Of a stretch of 64,000 nucleotides of DNA, positions 26,734 to 36,393 are shown piece by piece. This stretch comes from Bryobacter sp. (GTDB lineage: Bacteria > Acidobacteriota > Terriglobia > Bryobacterales > Bryobacteraceae): assembly GCA_022843625.1 (NCBI GenBank), contig JALHNH010000025.1, positions 1 to 64,000 of the forward strand, read 5' to 3'. The notes below the pieces were generated by a model. The model did no database searches, was not told the DNA's origin, and saw nothing but the letters and a program-made list of their open reading frames with translations. How positions within the stretch are numbered: position 1 is the first letter of the stretch; the number at the start of each line of letters is the position of its first letter. The position numbers and the translations under genes are program-made.

Positions 26734-28455
26734 TTGCCTTGGACCAGGCGCTCAATTCTTACACTGCTTGCGACTGCAACAGCCGTAGCCGAGCGCCCCA
26801 AGCGTGCTCCGTACGTTTTGGAGACGATGCCTGCGGCGTTGCCAGAATTGATAGATCGCTACCGGGCCGACTTGCGGGCGATCGATGCCTTCTATCCGCT
26901 GACCTATGCCAGCACCCGCTTCGAAGTGCTTCGCGAGTTCCATCAGGTTTGGCTCAAGAACATTGAGCAGTTGCCTTTCGATAGCTTTGACGTGGAAAGC
27001 CGTATCGACTGGCTGATGCTCCGCAACACCAACCAGCGCGCGTTGGCTTTGCTCGATCTGGATGAATCCCGATGGCGGGAAATGCAGGCACTCTTGTCAT
27101 TTGCTCCGAGCCTTTGGAGGCTGGAGGAAATCCGCCAGCGCGTTGACCCGATTGAAGGCCGCGACGCGGCGGGCGTTCTGGTAACTGTAAACAAACAGAT
27201 TCAGGAACTCGACACCTGGCTCAAGAAGCCGGATACACCAAAACAAAGCCAGACCGTCGCCTTACGCGCACACCGGCTCGCACTCGAGTTGGCAGCCAGC
27301 CTCAAGCGATGGTTCGCTTTCTACCAGGGCTACGATCCGGTATTTGAGTGGTGGGTGAAAGACCCGGTAACAAAACTCTCAAAGGCTCTGACCGATTATG
27401 CGACCACTCTGCGCGAGCGCGGTGCGGGCCTGAAGAAGGACGACCGTGACACCATCGTCGGTGACCCGATTGGCCGTGAAGCTCTGATGAGCGACCTGCG
27501 TGCCGATATGATCGCTTACACGCCTGACGAGTTGATCGAGATCGCCAATCGTGAATTCGCCTGGTGTGAGACGGAACTCCGGAAGGCCGCTAAAGAGATG
27601 GGCCTCGGTGACGACACCAAGGCCGCCGTTGAACGCGTAAAAAATCTTCATCCCAACCCGGGTGGGCAGCCGAAGATGATCTTGGATATGGTCACCGAGG
27701 CCATTGAATTCGTCACGAGCCGCAACCTGGTCACCGTCCCGCAACTGGCTCGCGATTCCTGGCGCGTGTTGATGATGTCGCCTGAGCGGCAGCGGATCAA
27801 TCCGTTCTTTCTTGGTGGCGAGAGCATCATCATCAGCTACCCGACAGACACGATGACTCATGAAGAGAAGCTGATGAGCATGCGTGGCAACAACGAGCAT
27901 TTCTCGCGAGCGGTGGTGCATCACGAGTTGATCCCCGGCCATAACCTGCAGCGCTTCTACAACCAACGCCACCGGTCCTATCGAGCCGTTTTTGAAACGC
28001 CGTTCTGGCGTGAAGGCTGGGCGCTGTGGTGGGAAATGCTGCTCTGGGATCTCAACTTTCCCCGCAATGCAGAGGACAAAGTTGGGATGCTTTTCTGGCG
28101 TATGCACCGCTGCGCCCGCATCATTTTCTCGCTCAAGTTTCACCTGGGCCAGATGAAGGCACCAGAGTGCGTCGACTTTCTTGTCGACCGCGTTGGCCAC
28201 GAGCGTGACAACGCCGCAGCCGAAGTACGCCGCAGCTTTGAGGGTACCTATCCGCCGCTCTATCAAGCTGCATACATGCTTGGAGGGCTTCAGATTCGAA
28301 GCCTCTATCGTGACCTTGTCGCGAGTGGCAAGATGACGCCCAGGGCATTCCACGACCACATTCTTAAAGGCAACGCGCTCCCGATCGAGATGGTGCGCGC
28401 CAGCCTGACACAGACAAAACTCGACAAAAACTTTGTCGCCAAATGGAGATTCTAA
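26734..28455 (+). CDS. DUF885 family metallopeptidase-like protein, Tat-like leader
   Basis: HHELIPGHNLQRFYNQR and FWREGWALWWEMLLWD; candidate TTG start gives MPWTRRSILTLLATATAVA; the start codon is uncertain. Confidence 0.8.
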   Translation: MPWTRRSILTLLATATAVAERPKRAPYVLETMPAALPELIDRYRADLRAIDAFYPLTYASTRFEVLREFHQVWLKNIEQLPFDSFDVESRIDWLMLRNTNQRALALLDLDESRWREMQALLSFAPSLWRLEEIRQRVDPIEGRDAAGVLVTVNKQIQELDTWLKKPDTPKQSQTVALRAHRLALELAASLKRWFAFYQGYDPVFEWWVKDPVTKLSKALTDYATTLRERGAGLKKDDRDTIVGDPIGREALMSDLRADMIAYTPDELIEIANREFAWCETELRKAAKEMGLGDDTKAAVERVKNLHPNPGGQPKMILDMVTEAIEFVTSRNLVTVPQLARDSWRVLMMSPERQRINPFFLGGESIIISYPTDTMTHEEKLMSMRGNNEHFSRAVVHHELIPGHNLQRFYNQRHRSYRAVFETPFWREGWALWWEMLLWDLNFPRNAEDKVGMLFWRMHRCARIIFSLKFHLGQMKAPECVDFLVDRVGHERDNAAAEVRRSFEGTYPPLYQAAYMLGGLQIRSLYRDLVASGKMTPRAFHDHILKGNALPIEMVRASLTQTKLDKNFVAKWRF

Positions 28456-29351
28456 TGAACGTGAACTGGCAGGGGGTTTACCCCGCACTGACGACGCAAT
28501 TTCGAGAAGACGAAAGCATCGATATCGAGGCAACAGCCGCGCATCTGGAGAAGATGATCGCCGGCGGAATCCATGGAGTGATCCTCCTCGGAAGCGTTGG
28601 TGAAAACACAGCGCTCAGCTATGAAGAGAAGCTTCTTGTCTTGCGCGAATTGCTGCCCGTGGTGAAGGGTCGCATCCCCGTATTGTCGGGTGTCGCCGAG
28701 AATACGACGCGCACGGCATGCGCCTACGCGCGTGATTGCGAGAAGATCGGCATCGACGGCATGATGGTTTTGCCGGCCATGATTTACAAGGCAGACAAGC
28801 GAGAGGCGATGGCGCACTTCCGTTCTGTCGCGCGTGCCAGCGGCCTACCCATCATGGTCTACAACAATCCACCCAGCTACTTTGTCGACTTGACGCCACA
28901 GTGTTTTGTGGAACTCGCCGATGAGCCGACGCTGGTTGCGATCAAGGAATCTGCCGGCGACCCGCGCCGCATCACCCACCTCAAAAACACCGTTGGGGAC
29001 CGGTATATCCTCTTCAGCGGTGTCGATGATCTGGTGGTGGAAAGTGCGATGCTGGGCGCGGTTGGCTGGGTATCCGGCCTTGTAAATGCCTTCCCGGATG
29101 AGAACCGCGTGCTTTGGGAACACTGCGTCGCCGGCCGCTGGAAAGAAGCAATCGAGCTCTACCGCTGGTACACCCCGCTGCTGGAACTCGACACGCGCAT
29201 CAAGCTCGTACAGTACATCAAGATGTGTATGGCCGAAGTGGGGATGGGCAGTGAAGTCACCCGCGCACCGCGTCTGCGCGTAGAAGGCGCTGAGCGCGAG
29301 GAGGTTCTCAAAGTCATTCGTCAGGCACTCGCCACCAGGCCCAAGCTGTGA
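28455..29351 (+). CDS. Dihydrodipicolinate synthase family protein; by context a 1-pyrroline-4-hydroxy-2-carboxylate deaminase candidate
   Basis: GVYPALTTQFREDESID; GVILLGSVGENTALSYEEKLLV; IMVYNNPPSYFVDL; VAIKESAGDPRRI; TAATG overlap with the DUF885 gene. Confidence 0.85.
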   Translation: MNVNWQGVYPALTTQFREDESIDIEATAAHLEKMIAGGIHGVILLGSVGENTALSYEEKLLVLRELLPVVKGRIPVLSGVAENTTRTACAYARDCEKIGIDGMMVLPAMIYKADKREAMAHFRSVARASGLPIMVYNNPPSYFVDLTPQCFVELADEPTLVAIKESAGDPRRITHLKNTVGDRYILFSGVDDLVVESAMLGAVGWVSGLVNAFPDENRVLWEHCVAGRWKEAIELYRWYTPLLELDTRIKLVQYIKMCMAEVGMGSEVTRAPRLRVEGAEREEVLKVIRQALATRPKL

Positions 29352-30283
29352 AGCGTGTTCGAGTAATCGATTCCCACACCGGTGGGGAACCAACCAGGGT
29401 CGTCATCGAAGGCGGCCCTGATCTTGGCTCGGGAAGCATGGCTGAGCGGCTGGAGAAGTTTCGCAGCCACCATGATGATTTTCGCAGCGCTGTAGTAAAC
29501 GAGCCACGCGGCAGCGACGTAATGGTGGGTGCACTGCTGCTTCCTCCGGTGGACAATGCGGCCAGCACAGGCGTGATCTTTTTCAACAATGTCGGCTATC
29601 TTGGCATGTGCGGACATGGCGCAATCGGCGTGATGGCAGTACTGGATTACCTCAAGCGGATCAAGCCCGGTGCACATCAGATCGAGACACCGGTGGGCAC
29701 GGTTACGGCAACGCTCACCGCAACAAACGAAGTCACGATCACGAACGTCGCCAGCTACCGCTACCGGAAAGCAGTGCCACTCGAAGTAGCAGATCTTGGA
29801 ACCATTCACGGAGACATCGCCTGGGGCGGCAATTGGTTCTTTCTGGTGGATGGCTTAGCCGAAAAGCTTCTGGTGCAGGATGCAGAACATTGGACCAGCG
29901 TAACCTCGCAGATCCGCGCTGCGCTGGAGCGGGATGGGATCTCAGGGGAGAACGGCGCCGAGATCGACCATATCGAAATCTTTGGCCCTGGTCTCAATGG
30001 AGGAGACAGCCGCAACTTCGTGCTTTGCCCTGGCAAGGCTTATGACCGCTCACCTTGCGGCACAGGCACTAGCGCGAAACTCGCCTGTCTTGCCGCCGAT
30101 GGCAAGTTGAAACCCCGCGAGGTATGGAAGCAGGAGAGCATCGTGGGCAGCCAGTTTGAAGGCCGTTTCGAATGGGAAGGCGAAGGGGTGCGCCCTTCGA
30201 TTACAGGGCGGGCCTATGTCAACGCTGAGTGCGTTTTGGTGCTGGATCCCGAAGATCCTTTCTGCTGGGGGATTCGCCGTTGA
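29348..30283 (+). CDS. Proline racemase family; by context 4-hydroxyproline 2-epimerase
   Basis: Both catalytic Cys present: GMCGHGAIG and SPCGTGTSAKLA; DSHTGGEPTRVV; GTG start. Confidence 0.9.
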   Translation: MKRVRVIDSHTGGEPTRVVIEGGPDLGSGSMAERLEKFRSHHDDFRSAVVNEPRGSDVMVGALLLPPVDNAASTGVIFFNNVGYLGMCGHGAIGVMAVLDYLKRIKPGAHQIETPVGTVTATLTATNEVTITNVASYRYRKAVPLEVADLGTIHGDIAWGGNWFFLVDGLAEKLLVQDAEHWTSVTSQIRAALERDGISGENGAEIDHIEIFGPGLNGGDSRNFVLCPGKAYDRSPCGTGTSAKLACLAADGKLKPREVWKQESIVGSQFEGRFEWEGEGVRPSITGRAYVNAECVLVLDPEDPFCWGIRR

Positions 30284-31377
30284 ACCCTGATGTACTGATC
30301 GTGGGTGGAGGCATCGTAGGAGCAGCTTGCGCCAAGGCTTTTCTTGGTCAGGGCATGAGCGTGACGATCGTAGAACGAGCGCTGATTGGTGGCGGTGCGA
30401 CTGCTTCCGGCATGGGCCATGTCGTGGTGATGGACGACAGCGAATCGCAATTTGCGCTGACGCACAGATCGCGGGACCTGTGGGATGCCCTTGTGCCGGT
30501 GATGCCTGCAGAGGTGGAGTTTGAACGGCGCGGGACGCTTTGGGTGGCGGCAGATGAAGAAGAACTGGCAGCGGTTTCTAGCAAGAAGTCTTATTACCTT
30601 GAGCGCGGGGTCGAGACCGAATTGCTGGACGCCAAGGCACTGTACCAGGCCGAACCGGGATTGCGTGCGGGGATGGCCGGAGGTTTTTTGGTGCCGGGCG
30701 ATAGTGTGATCTATGCGCCTTGTGCGGCCAACTGGTTGAGCGAGGGAGCTACGCGTGTCTTTGACGAAGTTGCGGAGATAGGCGACGGCTGGGTGAAGCT
30801 TCGCAATGGAGACCGGCTTAGCGCGCAGATTCTGATCTGCGCGACAGGGGCTTTTGCTACCGAGCTCTTCCCTGCTCTGCCGGTGAAACCTCGCAAGGGC
30901 CACCTGGCGATTACCGATCGATACCCTGGGGCGGTGCAGCATCAATTGATCGAACTGGGTTATCTCAAGAGTGCTCATGGGCACTCCACCGAAAGCGTTG
31001 CGTTTAATGTGCAGCCGCGCAAGACTGGCCAGTTGCTGATTGGCAGCTCGCGGCAATACGGGGTGGAAGATAAGGCGGTAGAGCAACATATGGTTTCGAA
31101 GATGCTGACTCGCGCGGTAGAGTACCTGCCGTCGATTCAGAACATGAGCGTGATCCGGCTGTGGACCGGCTTCCGCGCCGCCACACCCGATAAGCTCCCC
31201 ATAGTTGGCCTTTGCCCGGGGCTGAAGCAGACGTACCTCGCGACAGGTCATGAGGGGCTGGGGATCACAACCTCTCTTGGAACAGCAGAACTGCTTCTGA
31301 ATCTGGTTCGCGGACAGACGGGAATTTTGCGCGCGGCCGATTATGGAGCAGAAAGGTTCGCAGAATGCCGCGCATAA
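30280..31377 (+). CDS. FAD-dependent D-amino-acid-type oxidoreductase; candidate D-hydroxyproline dehydrogenase subunit
   Basis: LNPDVLIVGGGIVGAACAKAFLGQG (TTG start overlapping the upstream stop); DAO C-terminus TGHEGLGITTSLGTAELLLNLV. Confidence 0.88.
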   Translation: MNPDVLIVGGGIVGAACAKAFLGQGMSVTIVERALIGGGATASGMGHVVVMDDSESQFALTHRSRDLWDALVPVMPAEVEFERRGTLWVAADEEELAAVSSKKSYYLERGVETELLDAKALYQAEPGLRAGMAGGFLVPGDSVIYAPCAANWLSEGATRVFDEVAEIGDGWVKLRNGDRLSAQILICATGAFATELFPALPVKPRKGHLAITDRYPGAVQHQLIELGYLKSAHGHSTESVAFNVQPRKTGQLLIGSSRQYGVEDKAVEQHMVSKMLTRAVEYLPSIQNMSVIRLWTGFRAATPDKLPIVGLCPGLKQTYLATGHEGLGITTSLGTAELLLNLVRGQTGILRAADYGAERFAECRA

Positions 31378-31604
31378 GACTCAACGGCACACTCTACGAT
31401 GTGCCTGCACAAACAAGCGTAGCGGCTGCGCTGATGAATGCTGGCCTCACAGCACGTCAGAGCATCGAAGGAGAAGCCAGAGGCCCTCTCTGCGGCATGG
31501 GGATCTGTTTTGAATGCCGGGTGACTGTCGATGGAATCGCTCACGAACGCGGCTGCCAGATGCTGGTGCATGACGGCATGGAGGTAACGACGGATGCGCC
31601 ATGA
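31365..31604 (+). CDS. (2Fe-2S)-binding small subunit, Fer2_4 type
   Basis: GPLCGMGICFECRVTVDGIAHERGCQM cysteine pattern. Confidence 0.88.
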   Translation: MPRIRLNGTLYDVPAQTSVAAALMNAGLTARQSIEGEARGPLCGMGICFECRVTVDGIAHERGCQMLVHDGMEVTTDAP

Positions 31605-32712
31605 CACCATCATCATTGGAGCTGGCCCCGGAGGCCTTGCTGCCGCCCGGGCAGCCAAGCGTATAGGCAAGAGTGTCTTGCTGATCGACGATAACTGGGG
31701 GCCCGGAGGCCAGATCTGGCGTGGCTACTCAGGACTTGATATCGACGGGATCGACAAGCGCTACAGCACGCAGGTTTCGGATCTCGATCTCGATTGCGAG
31801 CAACTGATTCTGGCCTGTGGGGCGAGAGAGCTCTTTCTTCCCTTCCCGGGCTGGACGCTGCCGAATGTGGTTGGTGCGGGCGGCTTGCAGGCGCTGGTGA
31901 AGGCGGGTTTGAAGATCAGCGGCAAGCGCATTGTTGTCGCCGGTAGCGGACCGTTACTGCTGGCGGTTGCAGCTAACTTGTCGAAGGCAGGGGCAGAGGT
32001 TGTGCTAGTTGCGGAACAGGCGAGTTGGAGCAGTCTGATCAGTTTTGGCTTGAGCCTCTGGCGCTGGCCCGGGAAGATCATGCAGGCGGCGGGGCTGGGG
32101 ACTTCCCGCTTTCGCGCCTCTGTCTGGCCCGTTGCGGCAGAGCCTGGCCGTGTCGTGATGTCAGACGGCCAAACGTTGCAATGTGACTACCTCGCGTGTG
32201 GCTTTGGGCTGGTGCCGAATCTGGAGCTTGCCATGCTGGCTGGCTGCAAGATTGAAAGCGGGTTTGTCGGTGTTGATGCAATGCAAGAGACTAGCGTGCG
32301 CGGGATCTATGCGGTTGGGGAACTGACAGGGATTGGTGGTGTGGAAAAAGCAGAGGCCGAAGGCGAGGCGGCCGGAAGCAGAACTGCTTTGAGAGGCAAT
32401 CATGGGACATTTGTCGAACTACTGCGCCGGTGCTTTGCCTTGCGGGAAGAGCTCAAATCGCTGGCGAAGCCCGATACGATTGTGTGCCGTTGTGAGGACG
32501 TAAGCCTTGGCAAGATTGTAGCTTGCAGCAACAAGCGTGAAGCGAAGCTGCAGACTCGCTGCGGCATGGGCGCATGTCAGGGTCGCATTTGTGGTTCGGC
32601 CCTCGAGTTTCTGCGTGGATGGCCGCCAGACACGGTGCGCCAACCGGTTCACCCTATGCCGGTGCGAGAACTGCAAAAATGCCCCCCGCCCGGTTGGGCG
32701 AGAGGCATTTGA
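31594..32712 (+). CDS. FAD/NAD(P)-binding oxidoreductase subunit with C-terminal BFD-like [2Fe-2S] domain
   Basis: HDTIIIGAGPGGLAAARAAKRIG; IVCRCEDVSLGKI...QTRCGMGACQGRICG. Confidence 0.9.
   Translation: MRHDTIIIGAGPGGLAAARAAKRIGKSVLLIDDNWGPGGQIWRGYSGLDIDGIDKRYSTQVSDLDLDCEQLILACGARELFLPFPGWTLPNVVGAGGLQALVKAGLKISGKRIVVAGSGPLLLAVAANLSKAGAEVVLVAEQASWSSLISFGLSLWRWPGKIMQAAGLGTSRFRASVWPVAAEPGRVVMSDGQTLQCDYLACGFGLVPNLELAMLAGCKIESGFVGVDAMQETSVRGIYAVGELTGIGGVEKAEAEGEAAGSRTALRGNHGTFVELLRRCFALREELKSLAKPDTIVCRCEDVSLGKIVACSNKREAKLQTRCGMGACQGRICGSALEFLRGWPPDTVRQPVHPMPVRELQKCPPPGWARGI
32676..32711. terminator. Bidirectional intrinsic terminator between convergent genes
   Basis: AAATGCC...CGCCC-GGTT-GGGCG...GGCATTT stem with A/T flanks, overlapping the end of the + strand gene. 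Confidence 0.7.
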
Positions 32713-32734
32713 AAGAGCCGAGGAAGAAAACCGG

Positions 32735-35700
32735 TTAGAAGGCGACTCGCAGACCGAAGCGGAAAACTCGCTCGTCGATGCCTTCCCGTCCTGTACCGCG
32801 AACGCCGGTGATTTCCATGAAACGGGAGTTTGCCACGTCGGAAACAGGCGCGGCAAAGTGGGGAGTATTGCTCAGGTTGAAGGCTTCAGCGCGAAACTGA
32901 AGGTTCACACGCTCCGTGACGCGGAATGACCGGAAAATACTGGCATCCACGTTGATTACGCCTGGGCTCTGGAGGATATTCCAGCCGGCTGTACCGAACC
33001 GGGCCTCACGCACCTGACCGAAGGCCGTAGGGTCAAACCACTTCTGGCCTGGTCCGGCACCACCGATTTTGTTGACTACGGGATTGAGAAGATCGGCACG
33101 CTGCGCGTTACCGGGTGCGTTCAAATCGGTGCCTGGGGCAGTCACCGAAAAGGGTGGACCGGAATAAGCCGACATGAGTCCATTCATCTGCCAGCCGCCG
33201 AGGAGCCAATTGCCTACACCGCTGGTGAGGTACTTCTTGCCTTTGCCGAAAGGCATTTCATAAATGCCGGTGAACTGGAAGTTATGAGGGGAATTCAAAT
33301 CGCTCACCGCGCGGTTCAGATGGAAATGCGAGGGGAGGTGGATGCGCGGGCCACCGTCGGAGTTGACGTTACCTGCCGTGCCCATGTTCTTGGAGAACGT
33401 GTAGGCGAAGAGGGCCTGCCAACCGGAGGCGAAGCGGCGCTCGAGTTTTGTCTGGAGGGAGTCGTAGGTGTAGGTGCCCAAGCCGGTGACCTGAATCGTG
33501 TTGGCAAAGCGGCCGAAACGCTGTGCAAGGGGTCGCCCTGCGTTTCCTCCGCCGATGGGGCCAGCGTTGCGGTTGAGGTTGCCCAACTGATTTACAGCAC
33601 GCGTCGCGACATAGGCGGCCTCGGCCACCCATCCGCCAGCGACCTTCTTTTGGATCGCTACGTTCCAGCTCTGGATATAACCGCGGGTCCACTGGTTCGG
33701 AATGAGCGTGTTTGCTTCCACAAAGGGACCGATATCAATAATGCCGTTGCCGAGGTTAGGCGCGACAATAGCGGGAATGCCCGCGTCAAACTGACTGGCT
33801 GGCGTCCAGGCATCGGCTGAGGTCTGGTTGAAGGGAATCAGCAGGGGATGATTCGTCCGGAACGGACGTCCGAGGTTGAAAGGATCGTTGGTGATGCCGT
33901 AACCGGCTCGAATCACCATATCGTCCTTCACGCGGTAGGCGAGGCCGAAACGGGGCGTAAAGCGGCGCTTGCTTTCGTTGACACCGCATCTGAGCGGAAC
34001 AACGCCCACACCACAAACAAGCATCTTGTTGGTGGCAAAGTCATACTGTTCCAATCCGCGATCGCCACGAGTCGGGAAAGGGAAGTACTCCCATCGTACG
34101 CCGAGGTTGAGTGTGAGTTTGTTGGTCACCTGCCACTGGTCGCGCAGGAAGGCCGAATAAAGATTGGTGCGGGTGGTAAATTCATCGGGCACCATCAGCA
34201 GTCGGCCCAGGGAGTTGGTGCGGCCCAGCATAAAGGAAGCCCACGCGTTGTATTCCGATGCGTTGGGGGCGGCTGGGCCGCCGGGAGACGCGCGGAAACT
34301 GGTTTGCCCATTAGCAAAACCGAAGCCGCCAGAAGCACCCCAGGGCGCGCCGACAAATTCAGGCTGAGTCTGGTTCAACTGCTGCTGGTAGAAATCGGTT
34401 CCGAAGCGGATCTGGTGTTTGCCGCGGGACCAATTCGCGTTTGCGACGTATTGGAACTGCGGATCCCGGTTGATATAGGGCATGAAGTTGTTTGGATGCC
34501 CGAAGTTTGAGAAACCGGCTACCTGAAACTGAGGCATGCCTCCCTCGAAGAAGCGAGGACCGTTAGTACCCGGCAGCCTGAGAACATCAAGGCCTACCTT
34601 TTCATCCAGGCGTGGCTGGCGAGAATCTCCCTTCATTAGTGTGTAGCCGAAGTAGGCGTCAATGATGAAGGTGGGTTTGACCACATAAGTAGCGGCGAAG
34701 GTTGTTGAATAGGAGTTGCCCAGGGCGCGGCCGACCTGACCGCCGGCAACCGGGTCGCCGCCCAGTTGCTCACCCAGCCTGCCGGGATTCGCTACCCGGT
34801 AATCCAGGAACGACAAGCGGCCATACATGGTCAACTTTTCGCTCGCATTCCAGTTCACTTTGGTGTCGAGGGTGTCGCGGTCAAAAGCGTAACCGTTGCC
34901 GGCGAAGAAATTGTTTACGGTTCCGGCGGCAGTGGGTGTTGGGAAGAGAGCCGCCAGGCGCACCGCTGCCGGGCTGAATCGCGAGGCAGGAATCTGCTGA
35001 TTGGGGAATGGCTGCCGTCCGAAGTTGGAAGCGTCTCCGGTCATGGGATCGAATACGGGGCGGGCAGCCGGTGCGCCGGACAGGTCGCCGTTGCGCATTG
35101 CAGGGGTAGGAATCGAAATCAACGACGAGGCGTACTGGCGGTCTCGAGACCCTTCGTAGCTGGCGAAGTAAAACAGCTTGTTCTTGATGATCGGCCCGCC
35201 GACAGTGCCGCCAAACTGGTTGTAGACCAGTTTCGGCATCTTACTTCCCGCGGGCAGAAAAAAGGGCTTGGCTTTGGTTGCATTTGAGTTGTGATATTCG
35301 AATGCAGATCCGTGCAGGCCATTTGTGCCGGTCTTGATCTGTACGTTAATCGCCGCTCCGCCTGCCAGACCCTGTTCGGCGTCGAAGGAGTTGGTTACAA
35401 CGTTTACAGTTTCGATGGATTCCAGCGCGGGCACATAAGCCACAATATGGGGGAGCCAGACGTTGGTGGAAGAGGCACCGTCAATGCGTGTGTTGTTGGA
35501 GCTGGAACTGGTGCCATTCACGTTGAACTGGAGGGCGCGAGACGGATTTGCCGGCACAGAGTGGGCATTGCGCGGCGGGGAAAACCCAGGGATGGTCACA
35601 AAGAGCCCCTGGTAGTTGCGGCCAGGAGGGACCGGTACATTGAGTAACTCCTTGCTGGTTACTTCTGCGCGAACCTCGGCGCGATCCGTCTGCAGGGTTG

Positions 35701-36064
35701 CAGCGCTGGCTTCGATGGTCACCGACTCGCCTACCGCGCCTACTTGCAAGGCGGCATCGGCACGCGTCACAGTGTTGATTGCGACGTTGAGACCCTGCTC
35801 TTTCTGTACCTTGAATCCATCTTTGGTTAGCGTGATGTCATAGCTGCCAGGCAATAGGGTTGAGAAGGAATAGGCACCAGTCTCGTTGGTGGTGGTGTCG
35901 CGGGTCTGTCCCGTTTCTGAGTTTCGCAACGCAACACGGACACCGGGAATGCTGGCTCCCGATTGGTCACGAACATTTCCGATTAAAGAACCGTGCAAGA
36001 TTTGCGCGTAGCTGATAGAAGCAAGCGCAATGAGGTACAAAAAGGCGATAGATAGTCGGCGCAT
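32735..36064 (-). CDS. TonB-dependent receptor, Oar-like, with CarboxypepD_reg domain
   Basis: GSLIGNVRDQSGASIPGVRVALRNSETGQTRDTTTNETGAYSFSTLLPGSYDITLTKDGF; plug; C-terminal FRFGLRVAF*. Confidence 0.92.
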   Translation of the reverse strand: MRRLSIAFLYLIALASISYAQILHGSLIGNVRDQSGASIPGVRVALRNSETGQTRDTTTNETGAYSFSTLLPGSYDITLTKDGFKVQKEQGLNVAINTVTRADAALQVGAVGESVTIEASAATLQTDRAEVRAEVTSKELLNVPVPPGRNYQGLFVTIPGFSPPRNAHSVPANPSRALQFNVNGTSSSSNNTRIDGASSTNVWLPHIVAYVPALESIETVNVVTNSFDAEQGLAGGAAINVQIKTGTNGLHGSAFEYHNSNATKAKPFFLPAGSKMPKLVYNQFGGTVGGPIIKNKLFYFASYEGSRDRQYASSLISIPTPAMRNGDLSGAPAARPVFDPMTGDASNFGRQPFPNQQIPASRFSPAAVRLAALFPTPTAAGTVNNFFAGNGYAFDRDTLDTKVNWNASEKLTMYGRLSFLDYRVANPGRLGEQLGGDPVAGGQVGRALGNSYSTTFAATYVVKPTFIIDAYFGYTLMKGDSRQPRLDEKVGLDVLRLPGTNGPRFFEGGMPQFQVAGFSNFGHPNNFMPYINRDPQFQYVANANWSRGKHQIRFGTDFYQQQLNQTQPEFVGAPWGASGGFGFANGQTSFRASPGGPAAPNASEYNAWASFMLGRTNSLGRLLMVPDEFTTRTNLYSAFLRDQWQVTNKLTLNLGVRWEYFPFPTRGDRGLEQYDFATNKMLVCGVGVVPLRCGVNESKRRFTPRFGLAYRVKDDMVIRAGYGITNDPFNLGRPFRTNHPLLIPFNQTSADAWTPASQFDAGIPAIVAPNLGNGIIDIGPFVEANTLIPNQWTRGYIQSWNVAIQKKVAGGWVAEAAYVATRAVNQLGNLNRNAGPIGGGNAGRPLAQRFGRFANTIQVTGLGTYTYDSLQTKLERRFASGWQALFAYTFSKNMGTAGNVNSDGGPRIHLPSHFHLNRAVSDLNSPHNFQFTGIYEMPFGKGKKYLTSGVGNWLLGGWQMNGLMSAYSGPPFSVTAPGTDLNAPGNAQRADLLNPVVNKIGGAGPGQKWFDPTAFGQVREARFGTAGWNILQSPGVINVDASIFRSFRVTERVNLQFRAEAFNLSNTPHFAAPVSDVANSRFMEITGVRGTGREGIDERVFRFGLRVAF

Positions 36065-36334
36065 GGAAAAACTCCCTGAGAACTGTTACAACGAATAGGG
36101 AAATAATAATTCATCTGACGGACCAGCGCAACACTCTTCTTCCGGTGAAGCAGAGTGAATCCACACCTGGTTTGAAGTTGCCCACCACCCCCGCAGCAGT
36201 GCGACAGTTTCTGGGATCGAGCGCCTGCATCAAGATCGAAGGGTGAAGCCGGACTCGCTGCCCGTGGCGTTTAAGCTTGCCGCGGACACACAGCCTGTCG
36301 GCTGCCGCAACGAGGCCGGGACCATCAATCTAAC

Positions 36335-36380
36335 AAAAAAGAAACCGCCAACCCCTGAGGGATTGGCGGTTTCTTTTTTT
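36335..36380 (-). terminator. Intrinsic terminator downstream of the second Oar-like gene
   Basis: GAAACCGCCAA ... TTGGCGGTTTC, 11-bp stem, flanked by A-run and T-run. Confidence 0.9.
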
Positions 36381-36393
36381 TACTAACTGAGTT

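Noticed and set aside
27379-28533. 384-aa minus-strand ORF antisense to DUF885
   Set aside because: Shadow ORF produced by GC-biased codon usage; low-complexity His/Arg/Leu composition, no domain, while the plus strand has clear DUF885 motifs.
29348-30283. trans-3-hydroxyproline dehydratase assignment for the proline racemase family enzyme
   Set aside because: Both catalytic Cys are present (MCGHG and SPCGTG); the dehydratases typically replace the second Cys with Thr.
30214-31251. 345-aa minus-strand ORF antisense to the FAD dehydrogenase
   Set aside because: Opposite-strand shadow of a well-supported coding gene; no signal or motif.
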